From Paenibacillus jilunlii (GTDB taxonomy: Bacteria > Bacillota > Bacilli > Paenibacillales > Paenibacillaceae): a DNA stretch of 57,534 nt. The position numbers were made by a program, and so were the translations under genes. Numbering within the stretch: the first letter of the stretch is position 1; the number at the start of each line of letters is the position of its first letter. The notes under the pieces are model-generated. The model worked only from the letters and a program-made list of their open reading frames with translations. It did no database searches and had not been told where the DNA came from. Where the stretch lies: assembly GCF_900102965.1 (NCBI RefSeq), contig NZ_FNGM01000012.1, positions 101,824-159,357 of the forward strand, written 5' to 3'. Shown piece after piece: positions 42,990-51,195 of the stretch.

Positions 42990-44421
42990 GTGGTGTTCCC
43001 TTCTTTCTGCTCTCAATAATCTCTTTGGCACCGAGGCCCAGGCCAATCAGCATCCAGACCAGGTAGCCTTTGAGCCCGGGAAATCCGTTGTCCGATACCA
43101 GGCTGATCACTGCCCCCATCCATGCTGCCAGCGACAGCCGGGCATAGGGCTGAAGGCTGTCTCTGCTGGTGACTCTGACTACAATCTGTTTAATTACAGC
43201 GCCAAGGGCGCCGAAGAAGAACAAAGCGCCCAGGACTCCGAAGGTAAGCAGCAGGGCGATAACACCGTTATCCATGTTTCCGTATTCGCCAAGCTCCCCG
43301 CCGTTGCCGATCTTTGTCCCCTGGCCGACACTGCCTATCCCTTGCCCGACCGGATTTGCAGCTACCATCGGCAGCATGTTCTGCCACAGGCTCAGGCGTT
43401 CATTATAGGAATGGTCTTCCTGAACGGAGGTCAGTGTCTCCATACGGGCGACCAATCCCTCTGCACCCGGCAGCTTAGGGACGATCCAGAACAGTGCGGC
43501 AGCGACAAATACCAGCTGGAGCAGCGCCTTCCATTTCCCCTTGGACGGGGAGGAAGCGATGTATACGAGCAGCATCACCAGCATCACCAGCCAGGCTGAA
43601 CGGACCAGTGTGGTCAGCAGGCAGATGACAACGAGCATGACCCCAATCCAGCGAAGTGTTCCCTGCCATCTTTTCTCCAGAATCATCGGTACCAGAGCGA
43701 ATACCAGGAAGGTTGCCGCAGGCCCGGGAGAATTCAGTGTAGAGAAAACCCGGATTTCCAAAGGATACGGTGTGCCAATGGACATCATGTCGGCATTCTT
43801 CATCCAGAAGGCATCCCATGGAGGTACGGTTAAATACTGGATAATCCCATAAATGGATACCAGAACTGCGATATTGGCAAAAGCATACAGCAGCCGGTCA
43901 ATATCCTTCGGTCTAAAACGCGTTACCGCAAAGAACGGAATCAGCAGCAGGGGTACGATGTAGTTCGCCAGGTCGTACACAGAGCCAATGCCGTTCTTCG
44001 CGAGCCCTATCAGCGCCCCGTAAGCCAGTGCGACCGAGAAGAGCAGGATGATCCGGGTGGAGGATTTGCGGATGCGGTGAATCTCCTTCAGCACCGGAAT
44101 GGCCAGGGTAGCCCCCGTCAGCAGCGGCGCCAGACTTAGCAGGGATACGGAATGGTAGACCCCTTCCGACCAATCGGCGATGCGCCGCAGCTCCGGAGCT
44201 ACAGCCCAGACCAGCAGGGTGTAGGCAATCAGCGCCTTCGGCTTCAGCAGAGCCAGCAGGAAGGCCGGAAACAAAATGCCCGCCAGGATAACTCCCTGAA
44301 GACTGTTGGATGAACTGAGCTTCGCGCTGGCAAAACCGATTATCAGCGGAAGGCCCAGACAGATGCCGCAGACCAGCAGCAGCGTTCCTGCTGACTTCAT
44401 GGATGGAAGACTCACATTCAT
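42955..44421 (-). CDS. O-antigen ligase/polymerase family protein (Wzy-like), first copy
   Basis: A polytopic membrane protein of 488 residues with about 12 helices and a large extracellular loop of the Wzy_C/O-antigen ligase type (GLVARMETLTSVQEDHSYN, ERLSLWQNMLPMVAANPVGQ, then GIGSVGQG). It is predicted to polymerise or transfer lipid-linked repeat units on the outer membrane face. It begins with an ATGA overlap with the TagA/CpsF gene. A second member of the same superfamily lies two genes upstream, so one may polymerise and the other may ligate. Which does what cannot be told. Confidence 0.83.
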   Translation of the reverse strand: MNVSLPSMKSAGTLLLVCGICLGLPLIIGFASAKLSSSNSLQGVILAGILFPAFLLALLKPKALIAYTLLVWAVAPELRRIADWSEGVYHSVSLLSLAPLLTGATLAIPVLKEIHRIRKSSTRIILLFSVALAYGALIGLAKNGIGSVYDLANYIVPLLLIPFFAVTRFRPKDIDRLLYAFANIAVLVSIYGIIQYLTVPPWDAFWMKNADMMSIGTPYPLEIRVFSTLNSPGPAATFLVFALVPMILEKRWQGTLRWIGVMLVVICLLTTLVRSAWLVMLVMLLVYIASSPSKGKWKALLQLVFVAAALFWIVPKLPGAEGLVARMETLTSVQEDHSYNERLSLWQNMLPMVAANPVGQGIGSVGQGTKIGNGGELGEYGNMDNGVIALLLTFGVLGALFFFGALGAVIKQIVVRVTSRDSLQPYARLSLAAWMGAVISLVSDNGFPGLKGYLVWMLIGLGLGAKEIIESRKKGTPHAAIEREITSH

Positions 44422-45191
44422 TCCCGCCTGCCTCCCTTTACTTTATCCCGTTTGCGGAGCTCCTTGAGCAGCAGGACCAGGAATTGGGCGTCATCGACCA
44501 GATATCTTTTCCAGAGGCGGCCCGGCTCCTGGCTGAGCCGCCAGAACCATTCCAGGCCTGTTTTCTGCATGAAATTCGGCGCCCTTTTCACCGAGCCTGA
44601 CAAAAAGTCAAAGGTGGCTCCCACACCAATCGAGATTGGCGCCCGGTACGAGTTGTAATGCCGGTAAATCCACTTCTCCTGCTTCGGCGCTCCCACGCCT
44701 ACGAACACAATATCCGGCTGACTTTCCGTCAGCATTTTGATAATACGCTGGTTCTCTTCATCGTTGTGCTCAAAGCCGTAGGAAGGAGAATAGCAGCCGA
44801 CAATATTCATTCCGGGATAAGCCGCTTTAAGATTCTTGGTAGCCTGTTCCGGCACGCCTTGCGCAGAGCCCAGAAAGAACAGCCGGTACTTTCTTTGCTC
44901 AAAGGCATTGCCGAGACGGCTGAACAGATCTGCGCCCGACACCTTTTGCTTCAGCGGCTTACCCAGCATTTTCGAAGCCCAGATCAGCGGCATTCCGTCT
45001 GCCACTACAGCACCCGCCTGGGAATACACGGTCTGGAACTCTTTGTCCTTGCGGAGCTTGATGACATGATCGACGTTGCAGGTCAGGATGTACGATTGCG
45101 ACCGTTCCTGAATCGTTTTATCAATATAATCAAGCAGGTCCATGAAATCATAGTTATCGAAATTGACATCGAACATGTTCACTTGGTTCAT
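44418..45191 (-). CDS. WecB/TagA/CpsF family glycosyltransferase (GT26)
   Basis: A glycosyltransferase of 257 residues that typically adds the second sugar (such as N-acetylmannosamine, mannose or glucose) to an undecaprenyl-linked primer. Family motifs are SYILTCNVDHVIKL, VVADGMPLIWASKMLG, ADLFSRLG, VGVGAPKQEKWI and GVGATFDFLSGSVKRAP. The start at 45191 is fixed by an ATGA overlap with the upstream polymerase-like gene; a longer version would start inside it. A monotopic membrane association through the C-terminus (about 230-255) is known for TagA. Confidence 0.92.
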   Translation of the reverse strand: MNQVNMFDVNFDNYDFMDLLDYIDKTIQERSQSYILTCNVDHVIKLRKDKEFQTVYSQAGAVVADGMPLIWASKMLGKPLKQKVSGADLFSRLGNAFEQRKYRLFFLGSAQGVPEQATKNLKAAYPGMNIVGCYSPSYGFEHNDEENQRIIKMLTESQPDIVFVGVGAPKQEKWIYRHYNSYRAPISIGVGATFDFLSGSVKRAPNFMQKTGLEWFWRLSQEPGRLWKRYLVDDAQFLVLLLKELRKRDKVKGGRRE

Positions 45192-46534
45192 CGTATCACT
45201 TCTTTTTGTGGGGAATCGGTTGGCTGTGAAGATCGATACAGGCAGTTCAGGTACCAACAGAACGGAATGATCGATTGGACCGTCGACAGCGTGTTGTCGG
45301 AAAACGAATAAATCATAAACCCTGCTATAAAGAGCAGATAATACGGTTTGACCGGCGGTGCCAAAGCTCTGTACACCAGAATAAACACAGCCAATAATGA
45401 AATCAGCAGCAGGATGGCTCCGATATACCCTCCATCAAAGTAAAAGCGGATATACTCGTTGTGGGGAACCACGAACCCTTTGTAAAGTGTCCCGTCATTC
45501 GCCACTGTCACTGCTCCAAGTCCTCTGCCCGACCACGGAGAATCCGCCGCCTTGTTCAGGAAGTACTCCCAGGCTTCTGCCCGGCCTGACAAGTCTACTG
45601 CCGTATCCGTTGTGCGTTCGAAGGAACGCTTCTTAATATTGTCGAGCTGCAGGTATACCGCCGAGAAGATCAGAATAACCGAGCACAGGAGCGGAATCAG
45701 ATATTGTGTTCTGCCCTTCAAGTATTGCCGTGAAATATCGTAAAAGTAGTACAGGACCATTAACAGCAGTGCCAATATCGGCCCCCGTGTCCCTGTTCCA
45801 ATGAGAATCAGGAAGTTCAGTGCCAGCATGGTATAGAAAAAACGGATATGCTGCGTACTGCGCTTGATCTCAATGAATGCAATTCCCACGCCCATGAAGG
45901 CCAGCATCGCCAGATGCGCCGGGATATTCGCTCCCTGAACCCGTACAGCGCCGGTGAATTCCACATCGAGAAAAGAGTGGAGATGCACCACCTGCAGCAC
46001 GATTCCGGCCAGCACGCTTACCAGAGGAAGCATAGTGATAATGCGGATCTGCCGCTCGGCAACTTCCTTCTTCCAGTTAATCAGAAGAAAAACGAACGGA
46101 AGGGACAATCCGATAAACGCCTTGACCGCAATGGAGCCGCTCATTTCTGGCAGCCAAATCGAAGAGCCGAAGGTGATGAACAGCAGTCCCACCATGGCCC
46201 AAAGCGGCTGGCTAAGGCGGAATTTCAAGCCATTCACCAGAATGCAGGGCACCAGCAGCATCAGGATCACCAGCTTGTAGAGCGATAGAATCTCAACGCC
46301 GAACATACTGCCGGGATACAGAAAGTTAATAGAAATCGCCGTCGTCAGCAGAACGAAATAGCTGATGAGTTCAGGACGCGAGATAGAGACAACCAGCAGC
46401 ATAATCAGAAGCACGATTGCTACCGCTATTACCGGCTGGTAGATGACCGCCGCTCCAAGGAACAGCGCGGACATGAGGTAGAGCATTCCGTATGGCAAAA
46501 CGTTCATTTTGGAGCCCCACTCAAAATTCATCAT
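45188..46534 (-). CDS. O-antigen ligase/polymerase family protein (Wzy-like), second copy
   Basis: A membrane protein of 448 residues with about 11-12 helices. The Wzy_C-type large loop includes RTTDTAVDLSGRAEAWEYF, then NKAADSPWSGRGLGAV and VVPHNEYIRFYFDGGY, where the PHN motif is typical of O-antigen ligase/polymerase proteins. GGSWFN-like motifs are absent. The start at 46534 (or 46531) follows GAGGGAG. It is tightly coupled to TagA/CpsF (four-base overlap). Polymerisation or ligation of repeat units on the outer face is expected. Confidence 0.83.
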   Translation of the reverse strand: MMNFEWGSKMNVLPYGMLYLMSALFLGAAVIYQPVIAVAIVLLIMLLVVSISRPELISYFVLLTTAISINFLYPGSMFGVEILSLYKLVILMLLVPCILVNGLKFRLSQPLWAMVGLLFITFGSSIWLPEMSGSIAVKAFIGLSLPFVFLLINWKKEVAERQIRIITMLPLVSVLAGIVLQVVHLHSFLDVEFTGAVRVQGANIPAHLAMLAFMGVGIAFIEIKRSTQHIRFFYTMLALNFLILIGTGTRGPILALLLMVLYYFYDISRQYLKGRTQYLIPLLCSVILIFSAVYLQLDNIKKRSFERTTDTAVDLSGRAEAWEYFLNKAADSPWSGRGLGAVTVANDGTLYKGFVVPHNEYIRFYFDGGYIGAILLLISLLAVFILVYRALAPPVKPYYLLFIAGFMIYSFSDNTLSTVQSIIPFCWYLNCLYRSSQPTDSPQKEVIR

Positions 46535-46542
46535 TGTCTCCC

Positions 46543-47484
46543 TCACCCCGCTGCGGATTCCCTCTTCCGATTCCAGATCATATGAAGAGTTCCGCGAATA
46601 CTCTCCAGCCGGCATTTGTTCAGAAGTCTTCTTCCCTGGCTCCGGGAGAGGATCGAGTCACCCGCAATATACATGATCTTGGCGGCCGTCTTTCCCAGCA
46701 GGAGCAGATTATCCTTCACACCTTCGCTTTTCATCGCGTTGGATATGCCTTGGCTGTAATATCTTTTCATAATCCAATCCTCCGTCAACCGGTTGGCCGG
46801 TACGAAATGATCGACGGCCATCTGCGGATGATAGAGAATGGAATGTCCTTGACTTTCAATCTGATTAAACAGCCAGGTTTCTTCACCGGAGAGAAGCGAA
46901 TCACCTTTTCTTCCAAGCTCCAGCGGAAACAGGCTGATATCAAAGGCCACCTTGCGCATCGCCATATTGGCGCCGCAGGGATGAAGCCGTTTCGGATATT
47001 CTTTGATGCGGTTGCCCAGATCCACGATGGTATACGGCAGTTCGAACGGCTTGATCAGCCAATCCGGACGCCTGCTTTCGAAGATCGGAGCGATCTTGCC
47101 GCCCATGGCCATGACCTCGGGCTTTTGTTCAAAGGTACTTACAATGGTTGTTATCCAATTCCGGCAAGGAATCGCGTCATCATCCAGAAAAGCGATGAGC
47201 GGCGATTTGGAAGCCAGAATCCCTGTATTCCGGGCCGCCGACAACCCTTGCACCGGCTCCAGAATGTAACGGATATCCATATTTGCACCTTCAGTCTCTA
47301 TAAACCGCTTGACCACTGCCGCCGTATCATCCTTGGAGCTGTTATCCACCATAATGACCTCGGCCTGATCCAGATTCTCCAGCGGCAAAAGCGACTGAAG
47401 CGTCTTAAGCAGCAAAGCTGACCTGTTGTAGGTGCAGATGATTATGGAAATCTTAGGAACGTCTCCGTTTACAAGCATCGGCAT
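46543..47484 (-). CDS. GT2 glycosyltransferase
   Basis: A GT-A fold glycosyltransferase of 313 residues. It starts ISIIICTYNRSALLLKTLQSL, has VIMVDNSSKDDTAAVV, the DXD-like LIAFLDDDAIPCRNW, and ED-x-x-W-like GEETWLFNQI before the C-terminal helices. There is no long membrane segment. It lies directly after the priming transferase gene, so it may add an early sugar of the repeat unit. Donor unknown. The first ATG is used; the in-frame ATG two codons later has a better-spaced GGGTGA. Confidence 0.87.
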   Translation of the reverse strand: MPMLVNGDVPKISIIICTYNRSALLLKTLQSLLPLENLDQAEVIMVDNSSKDDTAAVVKRFIETEGANMDIRYILEPVQGLSAARNTGILASKSPLIAFLDDDAIPCRNWITTIVSTFEQKPEVMAMGGKIAPIFESRRPDWLIKPFELPYTIVDLGNRIKEYPKRLHPCGANMAMRKVAFDISLFPLELGRKGDSLLSGEETWLFNQIESQGHSILYHPQMAVDHFVPANRLTEDWIMKRYYSQGISNAMKSEGVKDNLLLLGKTAAKIMYIAGDSILSRSQGRRLLNKCRLESIRGTLHMIWNRKRESAAG

Positions 47485-47503
47485 TCACCCAATTTCCATT
47501 TTT

Positions 47504-48196
47504 TTAATACGCATCTTTGGAGCCAAGCAGCATGAGTCCGGTTTTAGCGATGATTTTGAGATCCAGCATCGTGCTGCGGATAGAAATGTAGGTCAGATCG
47601 AGCTGAACCATTTCGTCAAACCCGACGCTGTTTCTTGCATTCACCTGCCAATAGCCGGTGCAGCCTGGTGTAACCATAAGCCGTTGTTTGTCATAATCCG
47701 TGTATTGCGCAACCTCTTCCACGAGTGGAGGGCGCGGGCCGACCAGGCTCATATGCCCTAGCAGCACATTCCAGAGCTGAGGCAATTCGTCAATGCTGGT
47801 CTTGCGCAGAAATCTGCCGATACGTGTGATGCGGGGATCGTTCTTAATCTTGAACATCGCGCCGCTGACCTCATTGTAGGCCATCAGGTTTGCCTTCAGC
47901 TCCTCGGCATTGGAGACCATGGATCTGAATTTATACATGGGAAACAGCTTCTCGTCCTTGCCAACCCGGTTCTGACGAAAGAACACTTTTCCTTTCGGAT
48001 CTTCCAGCTTGATCAGGATTGCCACCACGATGAACAGCGGCAGCAGTACGAGAAGGCCAAGAGCGGAGAAAAAAATGTCGATAATCCGCTTCATCACCAG
48101 ATAGGAATCCATTTCTTTGCTTCCTTCTTTGGCATGTAGCATGTAAAGTTTCGGCAGGACGGCCTCATAGTCTTCCGGCAGTTTTTGCATGCTCAT
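47504..48196 (-). CDS. Undecaprenyl-phosphate sugar phosphotransferase (priming enzyme)
   Basis: A short (230-residue) monotopic polyprenyl-phosphate hexose-1-phosphate transferase that starts EPS repeat-unit synthesis by loading a sugar phosphate onto undecaprenyl phosphate. One membrane helix (about 39-62) lies after a short head. Signature blocks are VFFRQNRVGKDEKLFPMYKF, the DPRITRIGRFLRKTSIDELP block, and SLVGPRPPLVEEV with PGCTGYWQVNARN near the end. It lacks the N-terminal four-helix WcaJ domain. The conserved Asp-Glu (SIDELPQ) is the catalytic pair. The first sugar is probably glucose or galactose, unproven. Confidence 0.93.
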   Translation of the reverse strand: MSMQKLPEDYEAVLPKLYMLHAKEGSKEMDSYLVMKRIIDIFFSALGLLVLLPLFIVVAILIKLEDPKGKVFFRQNRVGKDEKLFPMYKFRSMVSNAEELKANLMAYNEVSGAMFKIKNDPRITRIGRFLRKTSIDELPQLWNVLLGHMSLVGPRPPLVEEVAQYTDYDKQRLMVTPGCTGYWQVNARNSVGFDEMVQLDLTYISIRSTMLDLKIIAKTGLMLLGSKDAY

Positions 48197-48287
48197 CTCT
48201 CCTCATTCCTCCTATATGTTGTGTAAGCCTGGGTGCTTACTGACTCTCCACAGTCCAAAACCCGTCTCGAAAGTCTAAACTTGGTTT

Positions 48288-49175
48288 TCAACTATTCAGA
48301 GTTTGTCCTGCCTTGCTGAGCCAATCTGCCATTGCATCCATTACCGGATACCGCAAATCCTCGCTTTGCAGTGCAAATTCAAGTGTAGTCAAAATATATC
48401 CCAGCCGTTCGCCGACATCGTATCTTGTACCGTCAAAGTTATAAGCGTACACGCGCTCGCTTTGGTTCAGCTTCTGAATGGCATCGGTAAGCTGAATTTC
48501 GCCGCCTGCGCCCTTTTCCTGAAGATCCAGGTACTTAAAGATCTTTGGAGTAAATACATAACGTCCCATGATCGCCAGATTGGAAGGAGCTGTGCCTTTC
48601 GCCGGTTTTTCGACAAAATTATTAACCCGGTACAGCCGTCCGTCCTGCAGGTCAGGTTCAATAATTCCGTAACGGTTGGTGAACTCATCGGGAATTTCCT
48701 GCACGCCGATTACCGAATTCTGTGTTTCCTCGTATTGGTCAATCAGCTGTTTCAGGCAGGGAACCTTGCCGGTTACGATGTCATCCCCGAGCATTACACC
48801 AAAGGGCTCGTCTCCGATAAAACGTCTGGCGCACCATACCGCATGGCCGAGGCCTTTGGGTTCCTTTTGCCGGATGTAGTGAATTTCCACCTTCGAGGAA
48901 CGCTGAACTTCTTTCAGCAGCTCCAGCTTACCGTCTTCCAGCAATCTGGATTCCAGCTCAAAAGCGTTGTCGAAGTGATCCTCGATCGCCCGTTTACCCT
49001 TACCTGTAACAATAATGATATCCTCGATGCCGGAAGCGATCGCTTCTTCCACGATGTACTGAATAGTGGGCTTGTTGATGATCGGCAGCATTTCCTTAGG
49101 CATTGCTTTCGTGGCAGGAAGGAAGCGCGTTCCTAGTCCTGCTGCAGGGATAATTACCTTCTTTACTTTTTTCAT
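48288..49175 (-). CDS. galU: UTP-glucose-1-phosphate uridylyltransferase
   Basis: A cytosolic enzyme of 295 residues (called GtaB in Bacillus) that makes UDP-glucose. Motifs are IPAAGLGTRFLPATKAMPKEMLP at the start (UTP and magnesium binding), IQYIVEEAIASGI, HYIRQKEPKGLGHAVWCARRF split around the active site, and FVEKPAKGTAPSNLA. The AGGAGG site is ideal. Its product feeds ugd in the same operon and probably the priming or glucosyl steps. It is separated by 141 bases from the upstream CpsD-like gene. Confidence 0.96.
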   Translation of the reverse strand: MKKVKKVIIPAAGLGTRFLPATKAMPKEMLPIINKPTIQYIVEEAIASGIEDIIIVTGKGKRAIEDHFDNAFELESRLLEDGKLELLKEVQRSSKVEIHYIRQKEPKGLGHAVWCARRFIGDEPFGVMLGDDIVTGKVPCLKQLIDQYEETQNSVIGVQEIPDEFTNRYGIIEPDLQDGRLYRVNNFVEKPAKGTAPSNLAIMGRYVFTPKIFKYLDLQEKGAGGEIQLTDAIQKLNQSERVYAYNFDGTRYDVGERLGYILTTLEFALQSEDLRYPVMDAMADWLSKAGQTLNS

Positions 49176-49316
49176 CGCACTTACCTCCTAAGAGTTTTGT
49201 AAGCATATGCCTCATCCGAATATTCTTCGTACAAAACTTGCTTCGGAAGCATACACCAGGTTTTGTAAGTATTGGCTCCACTCGTTTTCTCTTTAGAACA
49301 AAACCCGCTGGAAATA

Positions 49317-49958
49317 CTATCTGGTCTGATTCATAGCAATTCCGAGGATCTTGACGCCTGTCTGCTCCATTAGGCCCTTCAGCTTTTTGAGCGACTCGCG
49401 TTTCGTCTTGCCGTGTCTGGCAACGATGATTAATCCGTCTGACAATGGAGCCAGGATGCGTGCATCGCTGTATTCCACCGCCTGCGGCGCATCCAGCAGG
49501 ATCAGATCGAAGCTTGACTTCAGCTCCTCCAGCAGAGCGGCCATCTTGTCGCTTCCGAGCAGATCCGGCGGGCTGACGCTGGTAATCCCGGCCGGAATGA
49601 CCGCCAGGTTGGCCAGATTGCCGTATACGGCGATATCCTTGACCTCTTCCCTGCCTCCGAGGTATGCGGCAAGGCCGTGGCTGCCTTCTACCTCAAACAC
49701 GCTGTGCAGACCCGGATGTCTAAGGTTGCAGTCTACTACAGCCACCTTCTTGCCATCCTGGACAAAAGATACTGCAAGGTTCGACAGAATCGTCGTTTTG
49801 CCTTCCCCGCCTTCTGCGGAGGTAAACAGGAGCACCTGCCCTCCACTGCCCTTCAGCAGCCCCAGCTGCCTGATGTAAGTACGCAGTGAGCGGAAGGATT
49901 CAGAGATATGCGAGGAAGGATTCAGGTCCGCGATCAGACTTTTATTCGGCCGTAACAT
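49317..49958 (-). CDS. CpsD/EpsB-type ATPase (bacterial tyrosine-kinase family)
   Basis: A cytosolic MinD/ParA-like ATPase of 213 residues that normally partners a Wzz/YveK membrane activator and tunes EPS chain length. Walker A is GGEGKTTILSN, the A' region is VAVVDCNLRHPGLH, and Walker B is FDLILLDAPQ. The usual C-terminal tyrosine cluster is absent (ends GIAMNQTR), so canonical autophosphorylation of a tail is unlikely. It overlaps the upstream Wzz-like gene by 17 bases, supporting their functional pairing. The GGGGAGG site fixes the start. Confidence 0.88.
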   Translation of the reverse strand: MLRPNKSLIADLNPSSHISESFRSLRTYIRQLGLLKGSGGQVLLFTSAEGGEGKTTILSNLAVSFVQDGKKVAVVDCNLRHPGLHSVFEVEGSHGLAAYLGGREEVKDIAVYGNLANLAVIPAGITSVSPPDLLGSDKMAALLEELKSSFDLILLDAPQAVEYSDARILAPLSDGLIIVARHGKTKRESLKKLKGLMEQTGVKILGIAMNQTR

Positions 49959-50682
49959 AAGCGCCCTCCCCTACTCTTGCATTGGCATTTGCCGACTTGC
50001 CTAAGTCCCGTTTGCGGATCGCAGGAATGCTGGCGATTACCGGCAGTCCAAGATCGAACTCGGCTTCCTTCTCTGTCCGGAGTGTACCGTTCAAGGTTTC
50101 CAGCAGCAGGATGATCCCGATCGCAGCCATCAGCGAAACTACAAAGCTGATGATCAGGTTCATTGTCGAACCGCTGTTGACAGGACCAGGAGCATCTGCC
50201 GGATCAGCCGGCGTCAGGAACGTTACATTGTCCAGATTCATCAGCGCCGGCAAGCTGCGGATGAACGTCTGCGAAACCGCGTTTACTATCGTAGCCGCTT
50301 TAGTGTAGCTCTCGTCCTGCACGCTCAGGTTGATGACCTGGCTTTTCTCCGAAGATTTAATCTGCAGCTTCCCGGCCAATGCCTGTTCTGTCAGATTGAA
50401 TTCCGGATGTTCTGCTACTACACTCTTCATAATCGTTGGCGACTTCAAAATTTCCTTATAGCTCTCGATGAGGTTGAGACTGAAGTTCAGATTATTAAGG
50501 TTGTTGCTCTCGGGGACATTCGCGGCGTTGTTGACGAGCAGCTGTCCGGAGGCTGAGTAGACAGGCACGACGAAGTTCTTGCTGACATAGAAGGTGGTGG
50601 CGCAGGAGATTAATACAAATACTACGATTAACCATAACCTCTTCTTAATCAGGTTAATGTAATCCAAAATCGTCTTTTCCAC
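49942..50682 (-). CDS. Wzz/YveK-type chain-length determinant, kinase activator
   Basis: A membrane protein of 246 residues with a short cytosolic head, a first helix at about 16-35 and an extracellular loop. A second helix is at about 187-207, followed by a cytosolic tail that would bind CpsD. Family-like segments are TILDYINLIKKRLWLI and PVYSASGQLLVNN, the end of the loop FLTPADPADAPGPVNSGSTM and RTEKEAEFDLGLPVIASIPA. The start is a GTG with AAGGAGGG upstream. It is the first gene of the EPS operon; a 474-base regulatory region precedes it. Confidence 0.9.
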   Translation of the reverse strand: MEKTILDYINLIKKRLWLIVVFVLISCATTFYVSKNFVVPVYSASGQLLVNNAANVPESNNLNNLNFSLNLIESYKEILKSPTIMKSVVAEHPEFNLTEQALAGKLQIKSSEKSQVINLSVQDESYTKAATIVNAVSQTFIRSLPALMNLDNVTFLTPADPADAPGPVNSGSTMNLIISFVVSLMAAIGIILLLETLNGTLRTEKEAEFDLGLPVIASIPAIRKRDLGKSANANARVGEGAYVTAE

Positions 50683-50721
50683 AGTAACCCTCCTTCCGCA
50701 TTCATTACATTCTGAAAGCAA

Positions 50722-51138
50722 TCATGAAAGTTTCAGATATCTTGCTTTTATTCTATCAATCTCTACGGATCACCACATGGGTCATACCTTCACTTTAATC
50801 TTCACTTTCGAGTGAGGGAGGCTACCTCTGAAGTGTAGGTGTATGGTATACTTTAGTACCAGATGTCCGGAAAATCCTGACAGCGTGTGGCAATATTCGC
50901 TACATTCTCAGGGTTTTCGGCAGTCCAGCCTGTTCAGATTTTGTTCAGATCAGCCTGCTACCTTGGGTCGTAATCCATAATGCCGGGCATGCCGCGCCCC
51001 CAAATGGGAACAAGCAGAAACGGCTTCACCGTCCTTCACTGCTTCAACAAGATAAAGCCCCTTCCTCCCGCATCTCTTCTATCCTTTGAAGCTTCCAAGA
51101 GATCCACACGGTTTGGTATTGCATAATTTCCTGTACAA
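50722..51138 (-). promoter_or_regulatory. EPS operon regulatory region with inverted and direct repeats
   Basis: No gene is evident between the Wzz-like gene and the response-regulator terminator. An imperfect 13-bp inverted repeat (CCGAAAACCCTGA at 50908-50920 and TCAGGATTTTCCGG at 50867-50880, read on minus) encloses an AGCG/CGCT stem. CAGCCTG and GTTCAGAT words are repeated at 50926-50957. A TATACC-like -10 might lie at about 50845. This may be an operator for the adjacent response regulator or a structured leader. It does not match the c-di-GMP-I riboswitch pattern. Confidence 0.45.
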
Positions 51139-51168
51139 CAAAAAAACACGGACATCAATGTCCGTGTT
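51139..51168 (-). terminator. Terminator of the two-component operon
   Basis: A perfect 11-bp stem (AACACGGACAT/ATGTCCGTGTT) is followed by TTTTTT on the minus strand, 28 bases beyond the response-regulator stop. It separates the two-component genes from the EPS operon. Confidence 0.93.
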
Positions 51169-51195
51169 CCTCACATATTTGATAATTAATGGAAA

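Noticed and set aside
48303..49136. Plus-strand frame of 277 residues
   Set aside because: It is antisense to galU, which has complete family motifs and a strong ribosome site.
50975..51125. Plus-strand frame of about 48 residues (starts MPGMPRPQMG)
   Set aside because: No ribosome binding site and no family resemblance; it lies in the EPS regulatory region.
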